This document shows, piece after piece, positions 1 to 5,355 of a DNA stretch of 7,623 nt. The first letter of the stretch is position 1; each line of letters begins with the position of its first letter. This DNA is from a bacterium (lineage in GTDB: Bacteria > Zixibacteria > MSB-5A5 > GN15 > FEB-12). The position numbers and the translations under genes were made by a program. Below the pieces are notes generated by a model, which ran no database searches, had not been told where the DNA came from, and saw only the letters and a list, made by a program, of their open reading frames with translations. The stretch is taken from contig JAUWMW010000110.1 of assembly GCA_030612965.1 (NCBI GenBank), positions 1 through 7,623 of the forward strand, given 5' to 3'.

Positions 1-125
1 ACGCACCTTTGACTGGACTTGAGCCAGAAAAACAATTGCACATAAATACAGAATGGACGTTATTACTGGTAGGCAAGTAACTATGCATCTGAGACGGACA
101 TCGCTGTTAAATTTTGTGTAATATT
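1..125. other. Left-edge spacer upstream of the lipoprotein gene
   Basis: This is A+T-rich sequence with no open frame that I can support. TTG-type hexamers occur (TTGACT at 9-14, TTGCAC at 36-41), but none has a good -10 box at 16-18 bp, so no promoter is called. A TAATAT at 118-123 is too close to the start codon to serve as a -10 box for a leadered mRNA. The promoter of the lipoprotein gene may lie here or beyond the window edge. Confidence 0.4.
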
Positions 126-130
126 GGAGG
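126..130 (+). promoter_or_regulatory. Shine-Dalgarno GGAGG that decides the lipoprotein start
   Basis: GGAGG lies 6 nt before ATG 137 but only 3 nt before the in-frame GTG at 134. The ATG is therefore the better start. Confidence 0.7.
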
Positions 131-136
131 TGTGTG

Positions 137-601
137 ATGAAACTTTTAATGCTGGTGCTCTTACTAATCACTATGATTGTCAGTTGTGGTTCAGACAAGA
201 CCACAGATCCGTTTGTTCCGATTGACGCTGCCAATTTGATTGGGACATGGAATGGGAGCTATGCTCTCACTTATGATGCAGGCACCGATTCGGCTCGTAC
301 ATACGAAGTCGAGGCTCAGATCATCTTTGCCGACACTTCGTTCACATTCACAGGCGAGGCTATATCGGCATGCGCTACGTATGGCATCGGTAAGTATCAG
401 GTTAACGGCAAAATCCTTGAGTTTGAGGATCATTCACCCCGACTTATGATATGCGATTGGGCCAATATTCTTCATGGACAGTACAAATATGGTTATGTCA
501 GCAATGAGTATCATACAATTGATATGACCATGACGCAAAGTTTTGACAGATATTCCTGGTATATTTATATGGTGAAGATGCCTGAAATCGTGCAATGGTG
601 A
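137..601 (+). CDS. Predicted lipoprotein, small beta-rich domain, unknown function
   Basis: This is a 154-residue secreted lipoprotein of unknown function. The N terminus is a short lipoprotein signal peptide: a Lys at position 2, a hydrophobic core at residues 3-15, then the lipobox I-V-S-C with Cys17 as the lipidation site. Gly18 at +2 gives no inner-membrane retention signal, so outer-membrane or surface anchoring is plausible. A flexible SDKTTDPF linker follows. The mature part (about 33-154) alternates hydrophobic and polar residues and opens with LIGTWNGSY, a pattern reminiscent of lipocalin-like small beta-barrels. That resemblance is weak and is inference. Cys79 and Cys106 could form a disulfide. 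The start ATG is chosen over GTG 134 from Shine-Dalgarno spacing. The gene is visibly richer in A+T than the operon it faces, and it is convergent with that operon, so it is a separate unit. Confidence 0.75.
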   Translation: MKLLMLVLLLITMIVSCGSDKTTDPFVPIDAANLIGTWNGSYALTYDAGTDSARTYEVEAQIIFADTSFTFTGEAISACATYGIGKYQVNGKILEFEDHSPRLMICDWANILHGQYKYGYVSNEYHTIDMTMTQSFDRYSWYIYMVKMPEIVQW

Positions 602-645
602 CATAGAATACAACATCTCCAAAGGACTTCCTTACGATCGCATAT

Positions 646-675
646 AGTCGGGACTTGTCTTCGCTTGTCCCGACT
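646..675 (+). terminator. Hairpin after the lipoprotein gene, possible terminator
   Basis: AGTCGGGAC (646-654) pairs with GTCCCGACT (667-675), a 9-bp stem with a 12-nt loop, starting 44 nt after the lipoprotein stop. It is followed only by GATTTCATTT, not a clean T tract. It is either an imperfect intrinsic terminator or another of the hairpins that fill this spacer. Confidence 0.35.
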
Positions 676-698
676 GATTTCATTTCGCCAACATTGAT

Positions 699-722
699 GC
701 CGCTATTGACAAGCACAGCGGC
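699..722. repeat. Short inverted repeat GCCGCT/AGCGGC
   Basis: GCCGCT (699-704) and AGCGGC (717-722) form a 6-bp stem with a 12-nt loop. There is no T tract on either side, so it is not called a terminator. It is one of several hairpins in the 602-1040 spacer. Confidence 0.3.
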
Positions 723-756
723 TGGCCAATCCAGTAGCAGCTAAGTAGCTGAGTAG

Positions 757-780
757 GGTGGGTCCGTCTTCGGACCCGCC
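757..780. repeat. REP-like palindrome with GGGTCCG stem
   Basis: GGTGGGTCCG (757-766) pairs with CGGACCCGCC (771-780) around a TCTT loop: 10 pairs including one G-T. The GGcGGGTC/GACCCGCC core recurs at 6504-6519 and, more loosely, at 6460-6485 in the other long spacer, which suggests a dispersed palindrome family. No T tract follows, so it is not a typical terminator. Confidence 0.5.
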
Positions 781-877
781 GCCAATGGCTCGCCACTCGT
801 AATCACCACCGATTCCATTAGGCGAATATGAAAACAGACAAAACGAACCCATTTCCACGCCGCCGGCCGGCCCACCT

Positions 878-951
878 CTGTCATTCTGGCGAAGGCCAGA
901 ATCCAGTCTTCGAATCCGGAACTGGATGCCGGATCAAGTCCGGCATGACAG
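878..951. repeat. Cosmopolitan interspersed palindromic repeat (HAGLDPAS/AFARMT type)
   Basis: A compact three-hairpin element is bounded by the inverted ends CTGTCAT (878-884) and ATGACAG (945-951). Inside are TTCTGGC/GCCAGAA (884-901, GAAG loop), ATCCAG/CTGGAT (901-906 with 922-927) and ATGCCGGA/TCCGGCAT (926-946, TCAAG loop). The layout and wording match a repeat seen in many unrelated bacterial genomes (GTCATTC..GAA..GAATCCAG...CTGGAT..CCGGATCAAGTCCGG..ATGAC). Read on the minus strand it yields HAGLDPAS ... AFARMTE, a peptide often annotated as spurious hypothetical protein. It codes for no transposase, so it is non-autonomous. The family recognition is from memory. Confidence 0.8.
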
Positions 952-965
952 GTTGTTGTCTTGTT

Positions 966-1006
966 GTCGAAACCCGCCGGCGGTCCTTCGGACCAGGGAT
1001 TTCGAC
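966..1006. repeat. Stem-loop GTCGAAA/TTTCGAC with inner GGTCC hairpin
   Basis: GTCGAAA (966-972) pairs with TTTCGAC (1000-1006). CCC (973-975) can pair with GGG (996-998), leaving A999 bulged. Inside, GGTCC (982-986) and GGACC (990-994) form a hairpin around TTC. It follows the 878-951 repeat by 14 nt and may be a second, unrelated dispersed palindrome. Function is not known. Confidence 0.45.
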
Positions 1007-1040
1007 GTAGCACCATGCAGCATAAGACAAAGCCCAACAC

Positions 1041-1072
1041 AAAAAAAAGCGCCCCGGGAAAGAGGCGCTTTT
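1041..1072 (-). terminator. Intrinsic terminator of the ffh-rplS operon
   Basis: On the minus strand AAAAGCGCC (1072-1064) and GGCGCTTTT (1053-1045) form a perfect 9-bp stem with a 10-nt loop, and the 3' arm runs into eight Ts. It begins 30 nt past the rplS stop. The opposite strand has only TTTTCTT after the stem, so read-through from the lipoprotein side would be stopped less efficiently. Confidence 0.9.
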
Positions 1073-1102
1073 CTTCTGATGGTTCTAAATCGGTGCGGAA
1101 CA

Positions 1103-1531
1103 CTATTCGGCGGAGGCATTCTCGGCCGGTGGCTCCGGTGTGGCTGCCGGTGGTTTGGCGGCCTTAGCCTTCTTAGCCTTGGAACTTTCGATAATCTGTT
1201 CTTTGATTCTGGCCGACTTGCCGGTCAAACCGCGCAAGTAATACAGTTTTTTGCGGCGCACCTGGCCGGCGCGGATGCGCTCGATCCTGGCAACATTGGG
1301 CGACTGCAAGGGGAAAACACGCTCCACTGCGATTCCGGCTGACACTTTGCGCACGGTGAAGGTCTCCGCCGTTCCGCCACCACGACGGCTGATGACATCA
1401 CCCTGAAAAACCTGGACGCGCTCTTTGTCACCTTCTTTGATCTTGACATGTACGCGTATCGTATCACCCGTTCGGAACTCGGGGTGGTCATCCCGGATGT
1501 ATTTCTTCTCAATCTGGGCTATACGTTTCAT
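1103..1531 (-). CDS. rplS: 50S ribosomal protein L19 with Ala/Lys/Pro-rich tail
   Basis: Structural protein of the large ribosomal subunit; in the family it sits at the subunit interface near the 30S bridge region. The 142-residue product matches L19 through residue about 115: FRTGDTIRVHVKI (19-31), VFQGDVISRRGGG (41-53), FTVRKVSAGIAVERVF (58-73), SPNV (77-80), KLYYLR (95-100) and TGKSARIKE (103-111). Residues 117-142 form an extra low-complexity tail rich in Lys, Ala, Pro and Glu, making it longer than the roughly 115 residues of E. coli L19. ATG 1531 has a clear AAAGGA Shine-Dalgarno 7 nt upstream. It is the last gene of the operon, 71 nt after trmD, and is followed by the terminator. Confidence 0.97.
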   Translation of the reverse strand: MKRIAQIEKKYIRDDHPEFRTGDTIRVHVKIKEGDKERVQVFQGDVISRRGGGTAETFTVRKVSAGIAVERVFPLQSPNVARIERIRAGQVRRKKLYYLRGLTGKSARIKEQIIESSKAKKAKAAKPPAATPEPPAENASAE

Positions 1532-1602
1532 TCTGCCGTCCTTTCTATCAATCCATCAAACATTCTTTTTCACCAATTATGTCGACAATCCAAATCTATG
1601 AT

Positions 1603-2328
1603 TCAAGCGTCATTGTCTATATCAAATCCGGCTGCCCGAAACAGATCGGGCCTGATCTCCTTGCACTTGGCCGCGGCCTGACGGCGCCGGTACGTCTCAA
1701 TGGCCTTGTGGTCACCCGATAGCAACACCTCGGGGACTGTCAGATTCTCGTAGACCGCCGGCCGGGTGTAGCAGGGAGCGCCAAGGGTCCCTTCCATATG
1801 AGAGTCATCCAGGGCCGACTCGAAATTACCCAGCACGCCGGGAATCAGACGCGCCACTGCATCCACCATCGTTGCCGCAGCCGGCTCTCCACCCGTGAGG
1901 ATAAAATCACCGATCGAAACCTCATCGATATCATACAACCGGAGCAACCGTTCATCGACACCGAGGTAGTGACCGCATATAATCGTCAAACGTCGACACA
2001 GCGAGTACCTGATGGCGGCGGCCTGCCGAAACGTCTCACCGGCAGCGGAGGTTAGCACAATTCGCTCGTCATCATCAGCCACACCCGCGTCACGTCGCTG
2101 ATAGCCCAACTGCTGCAAACAACGATCAATCGGTTCGACCATCAGAACCATCCCGCCGCCACCGCCGAAAGGTTTGTCATCAACACTTTGATGCCGATCG
2201 ATGGCAAAGTCACGAAGGTTTATTATCTCGATTTCAAAGAGCTTCTTATCAAGCGCTTTTCCCAACAACGACTGTCTCATCGACGGTTCGAAATAATCCG
2301 GGAAGAGCGTTACGATCTCAAACTTCAT
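1603..2328 (-). CDS. trmD: tRNA (guanine-N1)-methyltransferase TrmD, with a Glu-to-Leu change
   Basis: A SPOUT-family enzyme that transfers a methyl group from S-adenosylmethionine to N1 of G37 in tRNAs reading CNN and some other codons, which prevents +1 frameshifting. The 241-residue product is full length for the core enzyme. Visible motifs are VDDKPFGGGGGMVL (49-62), CGHYLGVDER (118-127), SIGDFILTGGEPAA (138-151), RLIPGVLG (160-167), DDSHMEG (174-180), YTRP (187-190) and VPEVLLSGDH (198-207). Arg160 and Asp175 line up without gaps with catalytic Arg154 and Asp169 of E. coli TrmD. Leu122 replaces the usual Glu (E. coli Glu116). Other departures are SAAG (94-97) for SPxG, and Tyr213 for the usual Trp. 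ATG 2328 is the only usable start in frame, because a TGA lies seven codons upstream. It has no convincing Shine-Dalgarno, so coupling to rimM is likely. Confidence 0.96.
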   Translation of the reverse strand: MKFEIVTLFPDYFEPSMRQSLLGKALDKKLFEIEIINLRDFAIDRHQSVDDKPFGGGGGMVLMVEPIDRCLQQLGYQRRDAGVADDDERIVLTSAAGETFRQAAAIRYSLCRRLTIICGHYLGVDERLLRLYDIDEVSIGDFILTGGEPAAATMVDAVARLIPGVLGNFESALDDSHMEGTLGAPCYTRPAVYENLTVPEVLLSGDHKAIETYRRRQAAAKCKEIRPDLFRAAGFDIDNDA

Positions 2329-2379
2329 CAGCCTGTTGCCGGCGTGTCATCATCCGGCCGCCATGAATACCCGGTGTCA

Positions 2380-2898
2380 TCACTCATCAGTCAATCCTGT
2401 CGTATCAACTATGATCCTCTTGGCCACAATATCGATCGCCTTGACAAACTGGCCTACGACTGGAATCATAAGGGGCGACTTCGAGGTCGTTTTCACCACA
2501 TAGACGTCATTGGCCGGGTATTGCTCTACATTCACTACTTCACCGATCCGATCACCACTTTGTTGTTCGATCACTTCACAGCCAACCAGATCAAAAATGA
2601 AATGCTCATCTTCGGGAAGAGTCACTAATTGATCCTTCGGCACCGCCAGTTCGCGGTTGGTCAGACGCGCTGCTTCCTCCGGAGAGTTAACGTTCTCGAA
2701 TTTGATCACGGGCCGATTGCCGACCATCGTAGTCGACGCGATTCTCAAAATCTCCCAACCGTCCCGAGTACTGACATGGATTTCATTCATGCCGTCGAAC
2801 CGCTCCGGGTAGTCGGTCGCCGGCGTCACGTGGATTTCACCATACAGTCCCCTGGGCCGGCCGAGTTTGCCGACGATGACCAACTCGTCAGAGGGCAC
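2380..2898 (-). CDS. rimM: 16S rRNA processing factor RimM
   Basis: Assembly factor for the 30S head domain; in characterised bacteria it binds S19 and helps 16S rRNA maturation in the cytoplasm. The 172-residue product has the usual two domains. The N-terminal RimM beta-barrel (about 6-90) includes GKLGRPRGLYGEIHV (10-24) and LTNRELAVPKDQL (79-91). The PRC-barrel domain (about 98-170) includes LPEDEHFIFDLVG (94-106), where Phe replaces the more usual Tyr, then IGEVV (118-122), NDVYVV (130-135) and LMIPVV (143-148). The start is a GTG only 3 nt after the khpA stop, with no recognisable Shine-Dalgarno, which suggests translational coupling. Its TGA overlaps an ATG (TGATG), opening a 20-codon frame that runs across the 51-nt gap into trmD. 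Confidence 0.95.
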   Translation of the reverse strand: MPSDELVIVGKLGRPRGLYGEIHVTPATDYPERFDGMNEIHVSTRDGWEILRIASTTMVGNRPVIKFENVNSPEEAARLTNRELAVPKDQLVTLPEDEHFIFDLVGCEVIEQQSGDRIGEVVNVEQYPANDVYVVKTTSKSPLMIPVVGQFVKAIDIVAKRIIVDTTGLTDE

Positions 2899-2901
2899 AG
2901 G

Positions 2902-3132
2902 CTATTCGAGAATTTCCAGGACGGCTCGTTTTCCCTGTCGAGCCGCCGCTGCCGAAAGTATGGTTCGGATGGACTTCGCAGTCTGGCCTTGTTTTCCGAT
3001 AACCTTGCCCAGATCACCCTGTGCCACGCGCAGTTCATATACAGTCGTACGGGTCCCGACTATTTCCGTCACGTCAACCTGATCGGGATTGTCCACCAGG
3101 TGCTCGACGATAAATACGACGAAATCCTTCAT
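2902..3132 (-). CDS. khpA: KH-domain RNA-binding protein KhpA
   Basis: Small single-KH RNA-binding protein. In Gram-positive bacteria KhpA pairs with KhpB and affects cell division, elongation and small-RNA interactions; in this organism the role is inferred only from family membership. The 76-residue product has the typical length. It opens with MKDFVVFIVEHLVDNPD (1-17) and carries the RNA-binding GXXG loop G46-K-Q-G49 in GKVIGKQGQTAKSIRTIL (42-59). An in-frame ATG at 3180 would add 16 residues (MLRFLYRNRRAERNFA), but it has no Shine-Dalgarno. ATG 3132 has AAAGGA 8 nt upstream and matches the family N terminus. Its place between rpsP and rimM is the usual one for this gene. A 102-nt gap separates it from rpsP. 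Confidence 0.94.
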   Translation of the reverse strand: MKDFVVFIVEHLVDNPDQVDVTEIVGTRTTVYELRVAQGDLGKVIGKQGQTAKSIRTILSAAAARQGKRAVLEILE

Positions 3133-3234
3133 GGCAAAGTTCCTTTCTGCTCTTCGGTTGCGATAGAGGAACCGTAGCATTGTCCATATTCAGCGAATCG
3201 ACGGACCGGGACGAATCAACAGCGAGTCTTCCGT

Positions 3235-3714
3235 CTATGCCTCGGTGGCAGTATCAGACGCATCTTCAGCCTCGGTCGTCTCGGCGGTCGTCTCGACAGC
3301 CGGCTTGGCTTCAGCCTTTGCCTTAGCCTTAGTTTCAGCCTTTGCCTTAGCTTCAGCTTCCGCCGCCACAGCCGCCTTCTTCATCTTCCTTGTCTTCTTA
3401 GGGCGTTCCGTGATCGTGGTCTTAAGAGTTACTTCCGAAACATCCTCTCCCTTCTTGTACTGTTGGTACTTGGTGGAGAAGCCGATCTGTCTCAGCAGCG
3501 ACCAGACCGTGTCAGTGGGGACAGCTCCGAGGTCCAACCACCGGATCAATCCATCTTCCGACACTTTGATCTCTGCCGGCTTGGTTATCGGGTTGTAGGT
3601 GCCAAGGTTTTCCAGATAGCTGCCGCCACGTGCACGACGTGAGTCGGCGGCTACGATCCTATAGAAGGCGCGCTTCTTGGCTCCCATGCGACGAAGTCTT
3701 AAATGTACGGCCAA
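3235..3714 (-). CDS. rpsP: 30S ribosomal protein S16 with long low-complexity tail
   Basis: Structural and assembly protein of the 30S subunit body. Residues 1-85 are classic S16: MAVHLRLRRMGAKKRAFYRI (1-20), ADSRRARGG (23-31), LENLGTYNP (34-42) and PTDTVWSLLRQIGF (66-79). The usual length is about 80-90 residues; here 159 residues are encoded. After about residue 100 comes a basic segment (RPKKTRKMKK, 104-113), then a tail of Ala, Lys and Glu (114-140) ending in an acidic Thr/Glu/Asp/Ala stretch. The TTG at 3714 is chosen over the TTG at 3717. It gives the family MAV... N terminus and puts GGAGG (3724-3720) at 5 nt spacing rather than 2. The gap to the ffh stop is 14 nt. Confidence 0.96.
   Translation of the reverse strand: MAVHLRLRRMGAKKRAFYRIVAADSRRARGGSYLENLGTYNPITKPAEIKVSEDGLIRWLDLGAVPTDTVWSLLRQIGFSTKYQQYKKGEDVSEVTLKTTITERPKKTRKMKKAAVAAEAEAKAKAETKAKAKAEAKPAVETTAETTEAEDASDTATEA
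3310..3351. repeat. 18-bp direct repeat in the S16 tail
   Basis: TTCAGCCTTTGCCTTAGC occurs exactly at 3310-3327 and again at 3334-3351, offset by 24 bp (eight codons), with related Lys/Ala/Glu codons around it. The in-frame period suggests that the S16 tail grew by slippage or tandem duplication. Confidence 0.8.
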
Positions 3715-3728
3715 CAAATCCTCCGTTC

Positions 3729-5066
3729 CTAAAAGTTGCCGAAGGTTCCGGGCATCATCCCTTTGGGCAGACCCCTGAACTTCTTCTTGCTCATACTGTG
3801 AAACATCTTTTGCATAGCATTGAATTGCTTGAGCAACTGGTTGACGGCCTGCACCGAATTGCCGGAACCGAAGGCTATCCGTTTCTTGCGCGAACCGTCG
3901 ATAATGGTCGGGTTGCGGCGCTCCTCTATGGTCATCGACTTGATGATCGCTACCATCCGTTCCATGGCGCTTTCGTCAACCTGAACATTCTTCAGCGCTT
4001 TACCGACGCCGGGAATCATGCCGAGAAGCGAGTCCAACGGACCCATCTTCTTGAGTTGCTTCATCTGCTCGAGGAAATCTTCGAAATTGAACTGAGCCTT
4101 GAGGAGTTTCTCCTGCATCTGTTCGGCCTGTTCCATGTCGATGGTCTCTTCCGCCTTCTCGACGAGTGACACGATATCCCCCATACCGAGAATGCGCGAA
4201 GCCATCCGGTCGGGATGGAACGGCTCCAGATCGGATACTTTCTCGCCGGTCGAAGCCAGCTTGATCGGGCAGCCCGTGACGGAACGAATGGAAAGCGCGG
4301 CCCCACCCCGCGCGTCGCCGTCGAGCTTGGAGAGCACCACACCGGTGATACCGAGTCGACCGTGAAATTCCTCGGCTACTTTGACGGCATCCTGTCCGGT
4401 CATGGCATCGGTCACCAGCAGGAGTTCGTGAGGGTCAACCAGAGCCTTGATCTCTTCCAACTCGGTCATTAGTTCGTCATCGATATGCAGCCGTCCGGCG
4501 GTGTCGAGCAGTACCAAGTCGATGAAATTCTTTTCAGCGTACTTGACGGCCTCGCGACAAATCTCCAGTGGTTTCTTGCCTTCCAGCGAGAAATGCTCAA
4601 CCGCAATCTGGTCGGCAAGTACCTGGAGTTGCTTGACTGCCGCCGGTCGATAGATATCAGCCGCCACCATGAGCGCCTTCTTGTTCTTACGCTTGACAGA
4701 TAAAGCGATCTTGGCAGTGAGCGTAGTTTTGCCCGATCCCTGCAAGCCGCAGACCATGTAGACGGTTGGTGACTTGTCCACCGGCGCGATTGGTTCGTTC
4801 TTGCCGCCCAAAAGGGCTACCAACTCGTCGTGGACAATCTTGACTATGAGCTGCCCCGGATCAATCGACTGAAGCACCTCGGCGCCGATCGCCTTCTGTT
4901 CGACCGCCTTGATAAAATCGCGCGCAACCTTGTAGTTGACGTCCGCTTCCAGAAGCGACCGGCGGATTTCGCGCATCGAGTCCTTGATGTTTTTCTCGGT
5001 GAGCTTGCCGGCTCCACGGAGCTTCTTCAGGACAACTTCAAGTTTGTCGGACAGACTTTCAAACAT
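3729..5066 (-). CDS. ffh: Signal recognition particle GTPase Ffh
   Basis: Protein subunit of the bacterial SRP. It binds 4.5S RNA and signal sequences on nascent chains and docks with FtsY to target membrane and secreted proteins. The 445-residue product has all domains: N domain (1 to about 90), G domain with P-loop GLQGSGKTT (107-115), DIYRPAA (137-143), DTAGR (188-192), SKLDGDARGG (246-255), and the Met-rich M domain (about 300-430). The M domain holds the RNA-binding signature SRKKRIAFGSG (392-402) and VNQLLKQF (408-415). It ends with PKGMMPGTFGNF. ATG 5066 gives the family N terminus MFESLSDKL, but no Shine-Dalgarno precedes it. An in-frame TTG at 5111, 6 nt after GAAGGG, would add 15 residues. 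I prefer the ATG on homology. First gene of the operon. Confidence 0.97.
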   Translation of the reverse strand: MFESLSDKLEVVLKKLRGAGKLTEKNIKDSMREIRRSLLEADVNYKVARDFIKAVEQKAIGAEVLQSIDPGQLIVKIVHDELVALLGGKNEPIAPVDKSPTVYMVCGLQGSGKTTLTAKIALSVKRKNKKALMVAADIYRPAAVKQLQVLADQIAVEHFSLEGKKPLEICREAVKYAEKNFIDLVLLDTAGRLHIDDELMTELEEIKALVDPHELLLVTDAMTGQDAVKVAEEFHGRLGITGVVLSKLDGDARGGAALSIRSVTGCPIKLASTGEKVSDLEPFHPDRMASRILGMGDIVSLVEKAEETIDMEQAEQMQEKLLKAQFNFEDFLEQMKQLKKMGPLDSLLGMIPGVGKALKNVQVDESAMERMVAIIKSMTIEERRNPTIIDGSRKKRIAFGSGNSVQAVNQLLKQFNAMQKMFHSMSKKKFRGLPKGMMPGTFGNF

Positions 5067-5187
5067 AGCTATCGAACAAAGACCAACACGTTTAGGCCGC
5101 AAAACGGCCAAATTTCACCCTTCCCGACGGGACCATCAAAACCTACAGTAACACCACAGATCCCGAACGGGTAGAAACAAGTTTACT
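5067..5187 (-). promoter_or_regulatory. ffh 5' leader with hairpins and a short frame
   Basis: Between the candidate promoter and ATG 5066 are the palindromes CCCGTTCGGG (5171-5162) and CCCGTCGGG (5131-5123), and a hairpin GGCCG-TTTTG-CGGCC (5109-5095). A 14-codon frame, MVPSGRVKFGRFAA, starts upstream of and overlaps the hairpin. Whether any of this regulates the operon is unknown; it matches no riboswitch that I recognise. Confidence 0.3.
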
Positions 5188-5215
5188 AATATATCAGAAT
5201 CGAGATTTTTGGCAA
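5188..5215 (-). promoter_or_regulatory. Candidate sigma-70-type promoter for ffh operon
   Basis: On the minus strand TTGCCA (5215-5210) and TATATT (5193-5188) each match the housekeeping consensus at five of six positions, with a 16-bp spacer. Transcription would start near 5181, giving a leader of about 115 nt to the ffh ATG. The stretch 5216-5355 between this site and the PASTA gene shows no supported gene and only a weak 6-bp hairpin (5333-5350) without a T tract. Read-through from the PASTA gene is therefore possible. Confidence 0.55.
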
Positions 5216-5355
5216 GCAGTTTGTGAGGAGACAGGACATCATGGAAGCGGCCGACGCGGTTCGCCGGGATAGACACAAAAACGTATGACCTGTAGCCCAC
5301 TATGTATACTTGTTGGTTACTGATCGGAACTGTGTCGGGTTTATCCGACAGCCCC

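Noticed and set aside
706..711. Perfect TTGACA hexamer on the plus strand
   Set aside because: No -10-like box lies 15-19 bp downstream, and no gene follows it on that strand.
878..951. Cloverleaf-like folding suggesting a tRNA
   Set aside because: No acceptor stem with CCA, no anticodon arm of the right size and no T-loop consensus. The fold is explained by the interspersed repeat.
741..1103. 120-codon minus-strand open frame
   Set aside because: It reads through the operon terminator, several palindromes and the cosmopolitan repeat, and its only familiar part (HAGLDPAS...AFARMT) is the known spurious translation of that repeat.
926..1342. 138-codon plus-strand open frame
   Set aside because: It is antisense to rplS and runs through the terminator stem; no protein family features.
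2629..3177. 182-codon plus-strand open frame
   Set aside because: It is antisense to rimM and khpA; no start signal or recognisable domain.
3630..4169. 179-codon plus-strand open frame
   Set aside because: It lies antisense to rpsP and ffh, which are both intact and highly conserved, so this is a shadow frame.
5241..5288. 15-codon plus-strand frame MEAADAVRRDRHKNV with AGGA before the ATG
   Set aside because: Too short to support, no promoter seen, and it points against the flanking genes.
5333..5350. TGTCGG/CCGACA hairpin after the PASTA gene as a terminator
   Set aside because: Only 6 bp and no T tract follows on the minus strand, so it is not called.
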